This document shows, in pieces, positions 10,611 through 17,707 of a stretch of 55,327 nt of DNA. Positions within the stretch are counted from its first letter, which is position 1, and every line of letters begins with the position of its first letter. The position numbers and the translations under genes were made by a program. Location: the NCBI GenBank assembly GCA_035716845.1, contig DASTJE010000052.1, forward strand, positions 1-55,327. Direction: 5' to 3'. The notes beneath the pieces are model-generated. The model saw only the letters and a program-made list of their open reading frames with translations, did not search any database and was not told the DNA's origin. This stretch comes from CADEEN01 sp035716845. GTDB lineage: Bacteria; Pseudomonadota; Gammaproteobacteria; Burkholderiales; Burkholderiaceae_C.

Positions 10611-11741
10611 TCAGCCGCGGTGATAGCCGGGCGGCACGAAGGGCAGGGCGACCACGCGCATCGGCTGGCGCTTGCCCCTCACTTCGGCGTGGATCTCGTG
10701 GTTCAGGATGGCGTGGTTGGCCGCGAGGTAGGCCATCGCGACGGGCTGGTTGACCGTCGGGCCGAGCGTGCCGCTGGTGACATGCCCGAGCTTGTGGCCC
10801 TGGCCGTCGACCAGGACGGCGCCCTCGCGCACCGGGATGCGCTCGAGGCCGACGAGCCCGACGCGCTTGAGCTGCACGCCGCCGGCGAGCTGGCCGGCGA
10901 TCTTGTCGGCGCCCGGGTAGCCGCCGGCGCGCGCGCCGCCCGGCCGGCGCACCTTCTGGATGGCCCAGGTCAGCCCCGCCTCCACCGGCGTGGTGTGTTC
11001 GTTGATGTCGTGACCATACAGGCACAGGCCCGCCTCGAGACGCAGGGTGTCGCGCGCGCCCAGTCCGGCGGGCTTGACCTCGGGCTGCGCAAGCAAGGCC
11101 TTCGCGAGCGCCACGGCCGCCTCGGCAGGCACCGAGATCTCGAAGCCGTCCTCGCCCGTGTAGCCCGAGCGGGTGACGAAACACTCGGCGCCGGCGAGCG
11201 TGAAGAAGCCGCCCGTCATGAACACGAGCTGCTCGACGGCAGGCGCCAGCCGGGCCAGCGCGACGACGGCCTTGGGTCCCTGCAGGGCCAGCAGCGCGCG
11301 CTCGGGCATCGGCACCACCTGGCAACGGTGCCCGATGTGGGTGATCAGGTGCTGGGTGTCCGCCGCCTTGCACGCGGCGTTGACGACGACGAAGAGGTCG
11401 TTCGCGCGGCGCGCCACCATCAGGTCGTCACGGATGCCCCCGGCGGCATTGGTGAACAGGGCGTAGCGCTGCTTGCCCACGGGCAGGTCGACGATGTCCA
11501 CCGGCACCAGCGTCTCGAGCGCGGCTGCGGCATCGTCGCCCACCAGGCGCAGCTGCCCCATGTGCGAGACGTCGAACAGGGCCGCGAACTCGCGGCAGTG
11601 CCGATGCTCGGCGATGATGCCTTCGGGATAGTTCACCGGCATCGCGTAGCCGGCGAAGGGCACCATCCTGGCGCCGAGTTCGAGGTGCAGGTCGTACAGC
11701 GGGGTGCGCTGCAGGTCGTTGGCGGTGACGTTGGCGGACAT
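10611..11741 (-). CDS. gcvT: Glycine cleavage system aminomethyltransferase (T protein)
   Basis: 376-residue T-protein that releases ammonia and transfers the methylene group to tetrahydrofolate. The N-terminus TPLYDLHLELGARMVPFAG is the canonical T-protein start, and the folate-binding region GYTGEDGFEI is present. The ATG has AGGAGA 6 nt upstream. First gene of gcvT-gcvH-gcvP; the leader carries a two-aptamer glycine riboswitch, so expression should rise with glycine. Confidence 0.97.
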   Translation of the reverse strand: MSANVTANDLQRTPLYDLHLELGARMVPFAGYAMPVNYPEGIIAEHRHCREFAALFDVSHMGQLRLVGDDAAAALETLVPVDIVDLPVGKQRYALFTNAAGGIRDDLMVARRANDLFVVVNAACKAADTQHLITHIGHRCQVVPMPERALLALQGPKAVVALARLAPAVEQLVFMTGGFFTLAGAECFVTRSGYTGEDGFEISVPAEAAVALAKALLAQPEVKPAGLGARDTLRLEAGLCLYGHDINEHTTPVEAGLTWAIQKVRRPGGARAGGYPGADKIAGQLAGGVQLKRVGLVGLERIPVREGAVLVDGQGHKLGHVTSGTLGPTVNQPVAMAYLAANHAILNHEIHAEVRGKRQPMRVVALPFVPPGYHRG

Positions 11742-11763
11742 GGCAGCTCTCCTGGGGCCTTTC

Positions 11764-11789
11764 GAACCATCGCCGCGACGCGATGGTGC
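11764..11789 (-). promoter_or_regulatory. Hairpin between the glycine riboswitch and gcvT
   Basis: An 8 bp perfect inverted repeat (ACCATCGC / GCGATGGT around 11766-11787) lies between the second aptamer and the gcvT ribosome site. No run of U follows it on the sense strand, so it does not look like an intrinsic terminator. It may be part of a translational or Rho-dependent expression platform. Function is inferred from position only. Confidence 0.4.
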
Positions 11790-11806
11790 ACTCGATTCGG
11801 GCCCCG

Positions 11807-12008
11807 CTGTCCGCTTTACCTGAGAGATTGGCGGGGGCGCCCTTCGAACGCCGTGCCGCTTGCCCCTTCGGTGGGCTGCCCTGGAGGCAGCCTCTCTCCA
11901 GTGAGGTGGCGCCGGCCTTCGGCCTGCGCTTGCCAGTCCTTCTGCCTGAGCGTTCGGGGTACCCCCTGCGCCGTCGGCGGCGGCCTCGTCGAGGCCGCTC
12001 TCTCCTGG
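11807..12008 (-). promoter_or_regulatory. Tandem glycine riboswitch
   Basis: Two consecutive glycine aptamers read on the minus strand. Aptamer 1 (about 12008-11935) opens CCAGGAGAGAG and closes with CGCTCAGGCAGAAGGAC. Aptamer 2 (about 11902-11807) opens ACTGGAGAGAG and closes with CAATCTCTCAGGTAAAGCGGACAG. The GGAGAG starts, the CCGAACG / CCGAAGGGGCAAGC cores and the short linker are diagnostic of this class. It precedes gcvT, its classical target, and occupies nearly all of the 311 bp gap. In the family, glycine usually turns expression on. Confidence 0.96.
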
Positions 12009-12015
12009 CGCGGCC

Positions 12016-12021
12016 AGTGTA
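12016..12021 (-). promoter_or_regulatory. Candidate -10 element of the gcv operon
   Basis: TACACT on the minus strand ends about 7 nt before the first nucleotide of the riboswitch, which fits a sigma-70 -10 box with transcription starting at the aptamer. No convincing -35 hexamer is visible. Confidence 0.4.
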
Positions 12022-12052
12022 GCAGCGCGCCCGCGGGGCGTGCTGCCCTGGA

Positions 12053-12949
12053 TCAACGGGGCACGATGGTCGCGCCGCTGAGCTGTTCCTGGGCCTCGAC
12101 GAGCGAGGGCACGAACTTGGCACCGTGCCCGAGCGCGCTGGCCAGCGTGAGCGACTGGTGCACGGCCTCGCCGACCACGGCCGGCACCCCCAGCGATTCG
12201 GCCAGATGGGTGTAGTAGCGCACGTCCTTGCGCGCGTTGTCGATGGCGAACTTCATGCCGGCGAGGTCGCCGTCGAGCGTGCGCGCCATGATCTGCAGGA
12301 CGGCCGAGTTGAGCGGGCCCACCGACATCAGCGCCATCAGCTGCTTGAGATCCGCGCCGGCGCGCTGCCCCACCGCGAAGGCCTCCGCGATCGCGTTGCA
12401 GGTGGCCTGCACGATGAAGTTGTTGAGCAGCTTGATGGTGTGCCCCGCACCGGGGCCGCCGACGTGCAGCACGTTCTCGGCGAAACAGCGCAACAGCGGC
12501 TCGACGCGGGCGAAGTCGGCTTCGCCGGCGCCGACCATCACGTTGAGCCGGCCGGCCTCGGCGTCCACCGGCGTGCGGCCCAGCGGGGCGTCGACGAAAG
12601 GCACGCCGGCCGCCGCGGCCGCCTCGCGAAGACGCGCCGTCGAGTCGGGCTCGCTGGTCGAGCTGTCGACGATGACGAGCCCGGGGTGCGCGCCGGCCAG
12701 CAGACCCTCGCTGCCCAGGACCACCGATTCGACCTGCGGCGATCCGGTGACGCAGATGAAGACCGTGTCGCAGCCCGCCGCGAGCTCGCGCGGCGTGGCG
12801 CACTGCGTCGCGCCGGCGGCCAGCAGGTCGGCCACCGTCTCGCGCTTGCGGTGCACGGTGAGCGCCAGCGCGTGACCCTTGGCGAGCAGGTTGCGCGCCA
12901 TGCCGTGGCCCATGAGGCCGGAGGCGCCGATGAATCCGATGCGGGCCAT
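12053..12949 (-). CDS. NAD(P)-dependent beta-hydroxyacid dehydrogenase (GlxR/MmsB type)
   Basis: 298-residue member of the 3-hydroxyisobutyrate / tartronate semialdehyde reductase family. The N-terminal Rossmann motif is IGFIGASGLMGHGMA, with Ala-Ser where family members often have Gly-x. The substrate motif VDAPLGRTPVDAEAG and the catalytic-Lys region GHTIKLLNNF are present. The substrate (tartronate semialdehyde, hydroxyisobutyrate or succinic semialdehyde) cannot be decided from sequence. It lies 10 nt after the ETF-ubiquinone oxidoreductase gene on the same strand, so likely cotranscribed. The gcv riboswitch follows it. Confidence 0.88.
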   Translation of the reverse strand: MARIGFIGASGLMGHGMARNLLAKGHALALTVHRKRETVADLLAAGATQCATPRELAAGCDTVFICVTGSPQVESVVLGSEGLLAGAHPGLVIVDSSTSEPDSTARLREAAAAAGVPFVDAPLGRTPVDAEAGRLNVMVGAGEADFARVEPLLRCFAENVLHVGGPGAGHTIKLLNNFIVQATCNAIAEAFAVGQRAGADLKQLMALMSVGPLNSAVLQIMARTLDGDLAGMKFAIDNARKDVRYYTHLAESLGVPAVVGEAVHQSLTLASALGHGAKFVPSLVEAQEQLSGATIVPR

Positions 12950-12959
12950 GATCGCTTCC

Positions 12960-14648
12960 TCACATGCCGGCGTAATTGGGGCCGCCGCTGCCCTCGGGGG
13001 TGACCCAGACGATGTTCTGCGTCGGGTCCTTGATGTCGCAGGTCTTGCAGTGCACGCAGTTCTGGGCGTTGATCTGCAGGCGGTCGGCGCCGTCGTCGGC
13101 CTTCACGTATTCGTACACCCCTGCCGGGCAGTAGCGGCTCTCGGGGCCGGCGTAGCGCGCCAGGTTGATCGCCACCGGCACCTTGGCGTCCACCAGCGTC
13201 AGGTGCGCCGGCTGGTTTTCCTCGTGGTTGGTGTTGCTGAGGTAGACCGAGGACAGCCGGTCGAAGGTCAGCACGTTGTCGGGCTTGGGGTAGGCGATCG
13301 GCGAGGCTTCGGCTGCCGCCTGCAGGCGCACGTGGTCCGCTTCGGTGCGGTGCACCGTCCATGGCGGGCTCTTGAGGCCCAGGCGCGGCAGCAGCCAGTG
13401 CTCGATGCCGGTCATCGCCATGCCCACCGCGTTGCCGCGCTTGAACCACTGTTTGAAGTTGCGCGCGGCGTGCAGCTCGTCGTGCAGCCAGCTCTTCTCG
13501 AAGGCCTCGGGGTAGGCCTTGAGTTCGTCGTGACGGCGGTCTTCCCTGAGCACGGCCTCGGCCAGCGCCTCGGCGCACAGCATGCCGCTCTTGATGGCCG
13601 CATGGCTGCCCTTGACGCGGGCGGCGTTGAGCGTGCCGGCGTCGCAGCCCACCAGCGCGCCGCCCGGGAACACCAGCCTGGGCAGCGAGAGCAGGCCGCC
13701 CGCGCAGATGGCGCGGGCGCCGTAGCCCAGGCGCCTGGCGCCCTCGAGGTGCGTGCGGATCGCCGGGTGCGTCTTCCAGCGCTGCATCTCCTCGAACGGG
13801 CTCAGGTAGGGGTTCTGGTATTCGAGCCCGGTGACGAAGCCCAGCGTGACCAGGTTGTCCTGCAGGTGGTAGAGGAAGCCGCCGCCGTAGGTCTGGCGGT
13901 CCATCGGCCAGCCGGCGGTGTGCACCACCAGGCCCGGCCTGGCCTTGGCGGGGTCGACCTGCCACAGCTCCTTGATGCCCAGCGCGTAACTCTGCGGGTC
14001 GCGCCCGGCGTCGAGCCGGTGGCGCGCGATCACCTGCTTGCCCAGGTGGCCGCGTGCGCCCTCGGCGAACACCGTGTAGCGGCCGCGCAGCTCCATGCCC
14101 AGCTGGAAGCCCTCGTGCGGCTCGCCGTCGCGCCCGATGCCCAGGTTGCCGGTGGCCACGCCCAGGACCGTACCGTCGTCGCCGAACAGCACCTCGGCGG
14201 CCGCGAAGCCCGGGAAGATCTCGACGCCCAGGCCCTCGGCCTGCTGCGCCAGCCACTTCACCACCTCGCCCAGGCTGATCACGTAGTTGCCGGCGTTGTG
14301 CAGGCAATCCGGGATCAGCCAGTTGGGCACCTTCGTCGCGCCGTTCTCGCTGAGGTAGAGCACCTCGTCGCCGCTGACGCGCTGCTTGAGCGGCGCGCCC
14401 TGGGCCTTCCAGTCGGGGAAGAGCTCGGTGATGGCGCGCGGGTCCATCACGGCGCCCGACAGGATGTGCGCGCCGGGCTCGGAGCCCTTTTCGAGCACCA
14501 CGACCGAGAGCTCCTTGCCCTCCATCGCGGCGATCTGCTTGAGCCGGATCGCACAGGCCAGGCCCGCCGGCCCGGCGCCGACGATCACCACGTCGACCTC
14601 CATCGTTTCGCGCGGGCCGTACTGTTCGAGAAGTTCCTTGGGGGTCAT
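12960..14648 (-). CDS. Electron transfer flavoprotein-ubiquinone oxidoreductase
   Basis: 562-residue membrane-associated ETF-QO that passes electrons from acyl-CoA and other dehydrogenases, via ETF, to ubiquinone. The FAD site VIVGAGPAGLACAI is near residue 20. The C-terminal [4Fe-4S] domain carries the cysteines of RYCPAGVYEY and NCVHCKTCDIKDP, and the usual C-terminal ferredoxin-like tail is present. Length matches the family. It is divergent from the SDR gene across a 66 bp gap and upstream of a dehydrogenase gene. Confidence 0.95.
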   Translation of the reverse strand: MTPKELLEQYGPRETMEVDVVIVGAGPAGLACAIRLKQIAAMEGKELSVVVLEKGSEPGAHILSGAVMDPRAITELFPDWKAQGAPLKQRVSGDEVLYLSENGATKVPNWLIPDCLHNAGNYVISLGEVVKWLAQQAEGLGVEIFPGFAAAEVLFGDDGTVLGVATGNLGIGRDGEPHEGFQLGMELRGRYTVFAEGARGHLGKQVIARHRLDAGRDPQSYALGIKELWQVDPAKARPGLVVHTAGWPMDRQTYGGGFLYHLQDNLVTLGFVTGLEYQNPYLSPFEEMQRWKTHPAIRTHLEGARRLGYGARAICAGGLLSLPRLVFPGGALVGCDAGTLNAARVKGSHAAIKSGMLCAEALAEAVLREDRRHDELKAYPEAFEKSWLHDELHAARNFKQWFKRGNAVGMAMTGIEHWLLPRLGLKSPPWTVHRTEADHVRLQAAAEASPIAYPKPDNVLTFDRLSSVYLSNTNHEENQPAHLTLVDAKVPVAINLARYAGPESRYCPAGVYEYVKADDGADRLQINAQNCVHCKTCDIKDPTQNIVWVTPEGSGGPNYAGM

Positions 14649-14714
14649 GCAGGCGATTCTAGGAGCGCGGGCCGCATGCTAAGGTGACGGCGAGTCGTCT
14701 AGAGGAGTGTCTCC

Positions 14715-15497
14715 ATGGCCTACAGCATCGATCTCTCCGGCCGCGTGGCGCTGGTCACCGGTGCCTCGAGCGGGCTGGGCGCGCAGTTCGCGCGCACCCT
14801 GGCCCGGGCGGGCGCGGCCGTCGTGCTGGCCGCGCGCCGCGTCGAGCGCCTGAAGGCGCTGCGCGCGGAGATCGAGGCCGCCGACGGCGACGCCCACGTC
14901 GTCGAGCTCGACGTCACCGATGTCCACAGCATCCGCGCGGCGGTGGCGCACGCCGAGACCGAGATGGGCACGATCGACATCCTCGTCAACAACTCGGGCG
15001 TCAGCACGACGAGCAAGCTCACCGAGGTGACGCCCGAGGACTACGACTTCGTGATGGACACCAACACGCGCGGCGCGTTCTTCGTGGCGCAGGAGGTGGC
15101 CAAGCGCATGATCGCGCGCAGCAAGGGCGCGGCGCCGGGCACCTTCACCGGCGGGCGCATCGTCAACGTGGCCTCGATGGCCGGGCTGCGCGTGCTCAGC
15201 CAGATCGGCGTCTACGCCATGAGCAAGGCGGCGGTGATCCACATGACGCGCGCGATGGCGCTGGAGTGGGGACGCCACGGCATCAATGTCAACGCGATCT
15301 GCCCGGGCTACATCGACACCGAGATCAACCACCACCACTGGTCCACCGAATCGGGGCAGAAGCTGATCGCGATGCTGCCGCGCAAGCGCGTCGGCCAGCC
15401 GAAGGACCTCGACACCTCGCTGCTGATGCTGTGCGCCAACGAGAGCCACTTCGTCAACGGTGCGGTGATTGCCGCCGACGACGGGTTCGGCGTCTGA
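14715..15497 (+). CDS. SDR family oxidoreductase
   Basis: 260-residue classical short-chain dehydrogenase/reductase. The cofactor motif TGASSGLG is near 17-24, NNSG is near 96, and the catalytic Tyr-Lys pair is in VYAMSKAA, preceded by the Ser of VASMAG. An alanine-rich stretch (SKGAAPGTFTGG) precedes the active-site strand. Substrate unknown; the family covers 3-oxoacyl reductases and hydroxyacyl-CoA dehydrogenases. A GAGGAG ribosome site supports the ATG. A YceH-like gene follows after 10 nt. Confidence 0.9.
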   Translation: MAYSIDLSGRVALVTGASSGLGAQFARTLARAGAAVVLAARRVERLKALRAEIEAADGDAHVVELDVTDVHSIRAAVAHAETEMGTIDILVNNSGVSTTSKLTEVTPEDYDFVMDTNTRGAFFVAQEVAKRMIARSKGAAPGTFTGGRIVNVASMAGLRVLSQIGVYAMSKAAVIHMTRAMALEWGRHGINVNAICPGYIDTEINHHHWSTESGQKLIAMLPRKRVGQPKDLDTSLLMLCANESHFVNGAVIAADDGFGV

Positions 15498-15507
15498 GGG
15501 CGCGCCG

Positions 15508-16167
15508 GTGCGCGCGCTGACGCCGCTCGAAGCCCGGGTGCTGGGCGTGCTCGTCGAGAAGCAGGCCACGGTGCCGGACACCTATCCGCTGTCGCTCAAC
15601 GGCCTGGTGTCGGGCTGCAACCAGAAGACGGCGCGCGACCCCGTGATGGCGGTCGACGAGTCGGACGTGCTGGCGGCACTCGACGGGCTCAAGCAGCTGG
15701 CGCTGGTGGTCGAGACCAGCGGCAGCCGCGTCGTCAAGTTCGAGCACAACGCAGCGCGCGCCCTGGGCCTGCCGGGCCAAGCCGTGGCGCTGCTGGCCAC
15801 GCTCGTGCTGCGCGGGCCGCAGACCGCCGCGGAATTGCGCGTGAACTGCGAGCGCGTGTACCGCTTCGCCGACATCTCCTCGGTCGAGGGCTTCCTGGAG
15901 GAACTCGCGGCCAAGCAGCCGCCGCGCGTGAGGCATCTGGCGCGCGCGCCCGGCGAGCGCGAGTCGCGCTGGGCGCATCTGCTGTGCGGCGAGCCCGTGT
16001 CCGTCGTGAAGGCCCCCGGCGGCGAGTCCCCATTGGCCGGCGAGGCGCTCGGAGCGGTCGAGCTCGCGGCGCTCAAGGCCGAGCAGACGCGCCTGGCCCG
16101 GCAGGTCGAAATGTTGCAGGGCCAGGTCGTGCGCCTGATGCGCGAGCTGGGCCTGAGCCCCGAGTGA
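15508..16167 (+). CDS. YceH/DUF480 family protein
   Basis: 219-residue DUF480 protein (E. coli YceH type), built of two winged-helix-like domains and of unknown biochemical role. Diagnostic sequences are LTPLEARVLGVLVEKQ at the start, YPLSLNGLVSGCNQK, and RGPQTAAELR in the second domain; the C-terminus forms a helix ending in a Leu-rich coiled coil. GTG at 15508 is chosen because it has GAGGG 8 nt upstream and begins right at the family N-terminus; an earlier TTG would overlap the SDR gene. Confidence 0.88.
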   Translation: MRALTPLEARVLGVLVEKQATVPDTYPLSLNGLVSGCNQKTARDPVMAVDESDVLAALDGLKQLALVVETSGSRVVKFEHNAARALGLPGQAVALLATLVLRGPQTAAELRVNCERVYRFADISSVEGFLEELAAKQPPRVRHLARAPGERESRWAHLLCGEPVSVVKAPGGESPLAGEALGAVELAALKAEQTRLARQVEMLQGQVVRLMRELGLSPE

Positions 16168-16191
16168 CCCCTTCCGCTGCGCGAGGCGACG

Positions 16192-16611
16192 ATGCGATTC
16201 CATGTGCCGGCCGAGAAGAAGCTGACCCACGAGATGGTGATCCCGATCCGCTGGGGCGACATGGACGCGATGGGCCATGTCAACAACACCCTGTATTTCC
16301 GCTACCTGGAGATCGTGCGCCTGGAGTGGCTGTACAAGGTGGGCGGCCCGCCGGACCCGAACGGGCAGGGGCCCGTGATCGTCAACGCCTTCTGCAACTT
16401 CATCCGGCAGCTCGAGTTCCCCGGCGACATCCTGGCGCGCCACTACGTCGCCAATCCCGGCCGGTCGAGCTTCGACACCTACATCACGCTGGAGCGCACC
16501 GACGACCCGGGCGTGATCTACGCCGAAGGCGGGAGCAAGACCGTGTGGACGGACTTCAAGGCGCAGAAGTCGGTGCCGCTGCCGGAATGGATGCGCGCGC
16601 TGGTGAGCTGA
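16192..16611 (+). CDS. Acyl-CoA thioesterase (4HBT hotdog fold)
   Basis: 139-residue hotdog-fold thioesterase. The motif RWGDMDAMGHVNN contains the active-site Asp and the His-Val-Asn-Asn helix start typical of 4-hydroxybenzoyl-CoA/YbgC-like enzymes. It probably hydrolyses acyl-CoA or acyl-ACP; the acyl chain is not predictable. It lies 24 nt after the YceH-like gene on the same strand. Its last 56 bp overlap the 3' end of the converging mltB gene. Confidence 0.9.
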   Translation: MRFHVPAEKKLTHEMVIPIRWGDMDAMGHVNNTLYFRYLEIVRLEWLYKVGGPPDPNGQGPVIVNAFCNFIRQLEFPGDILARHYVANPGRSSFDTYITLERTDDPGVIYAEGGSKTVWTDFKAQKSVPLPEWMRALVS

Positions 16612-17695
16612 GGCCGTCGGCCGGGCCGTCGTCCACGCGCAGGCGGTGGGCCACCGCCTGGCCGAGCTCGATCACCGCCATTGCGTAGTAGCTGGACCAG
16701 TTGTAGCGCGTCACCGCGAAGAAGTTGCGCGTGCCGGCGACATAGCTCGGCGCCGCATCGCCGTTCTGCAGTTCCACCAGTGCCAGCGGGCCTTCGTGGG
16801 CGTGCGCGCGCGGCTCGAGCGCGGCGCCGCGCGCCGCGAACTCGGCGGCGCTGAACGTGGGCACGATGTCCGGTGCCAGCAGCGCGGCGCGGTCGGACAC
16901 CTCCACCGGCACCGCCACGCGGAAGTGCGTGGGCAGGTCGCGCTGCCAGCCGAAGGCGGCCAGGTAATGGGCGACGCTGCCGATCGCGTCGGCGGCGCTG
17001 CCCGACAGGTCGGTGCGCCCATCCTCGTCGAAGTCGATGGCGTAGCGGTTGATGCTGCCGGGCATGAACTGCGGCAGCCCCAGCGCGCCGGCGAAGGAGC
17101 CTTTCACCGCCTGCGGGTCGCAGCGCTCGCGCGCGCACCACAGCAGGAACTCCTCGAGCTCGCTGCGGAAGAAGGGCGTGCGGTCGCGGCGTCCGGCGGG
17201 AAAGTCGAAGCTGAGGGTGGCCAGGGCGTCGATCACGCGGAAGCTGCCGGTCAGGCGGCCGTAGAAGGTCTCGACGCCGATGATCCCGACGACCAGCTCG
17301 GGCGGCACGCCCCAGCGCGCCTCGGCGCGCGCGAGCCACGATGCGTGCGCGCGCCAGAACGCCACGCCGGCCGTGATGCGCTCGCGCTCGATGAAGCGGG
17401 CGCGGTAGGCGGCCCAGTTCTTGGCCGTGCCGGCCGGCGGCGGCATGATGAGCTGCGCCACCGCCGGTACACGACGCGCTCGTTCGAGCTGCTCGCGTAC
17501 CCACGCGGCATCGAGTTCGGGCTGGCGGCTGGCCACGTCCTCGGCAAATCGCACCACGTCCTCGCGCGCGCCGTACGGCACCGGCTCGGGCGGAGGAGGT
17601 CGCTTGCGCGCGGCGTGGGCGGTCGCGCCTGACAGCAGGACGAGGCCCAGCGCGATGGGGGCGCAGGCAAGGACGAGGCGGCGCCGCAGACCCAT
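16556..17695 (-). CDS. mltB: Membrane-bound lytic murein transglycosylase B
   Basis: 379-residue peptidoglycan lytic transglycosylase of the MltB/SLT_2 family, cleaving the MurNAc-GlcNAc bond to 1,6-anhydro products. A signal peptide (about 1-28, ending ATAHA) sends it to the periplasm; no lipobox cysteine is visible, so it may be soluble. Glu142 in GVETFYG is the catalytic acid, and GALGLPQFMPGS is the second signature. It begins 7 nt after the transglutaminase gene, but a GATAAT sits exactly 6 nt before the ATG, so it may also have its own leaderless transcript. Its 3' end overlaps the converging thioesterase gene. Confidence 0.93.
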   Translation of the reverse strand: MGLRRRLVLACAPIALGLVLLSGATAHAARKRPPPPEPVPYGAREDVVRFAEDVASRQPELDAAWVREQLERARRVPAVAQLIMPPPAGTAKNWAAYRARFIERERITAGVAFWRAHASWLARAEARWGVPPELVVGIIGVETFYGRLTGSFRVIDALATLSFDFPAGRRDRTPFFRSELEEFLLWCARERCDPQAVKGSFAGALGLPQFMPGSINRYAIDFDEDGRTDLSGSAADAIGSVAHYLAAFGWQRDLPTHFRVAVPVEVSDRAALLAPDIVPTFSAAEFAARGAALEPRAHAHEGPLALVELQNGDAAPSYVAGTRNFFAVTRYNWSSYYAMAVIELGQAVAHRLRVDDGPADGLSSPARASIPAAAPTSAP

Positions 17696-17701
17696 GCCGC
17701 G

Positions 17702-17707
17702 ATTATC
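17702..17707 (-). promoter_or_regulatory. Candidate -10 box giving a leaderless mltB mRNA
   Basis: GATAAT on the minus strand, separated from the mltB ATG by 6 nt and with no Shine-Dalgarno sequence between. The expected transcription start coincides with the A of the ATG. The box overlaps the stop of the upstream transglutaminase gene. Confidence 0.45.
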
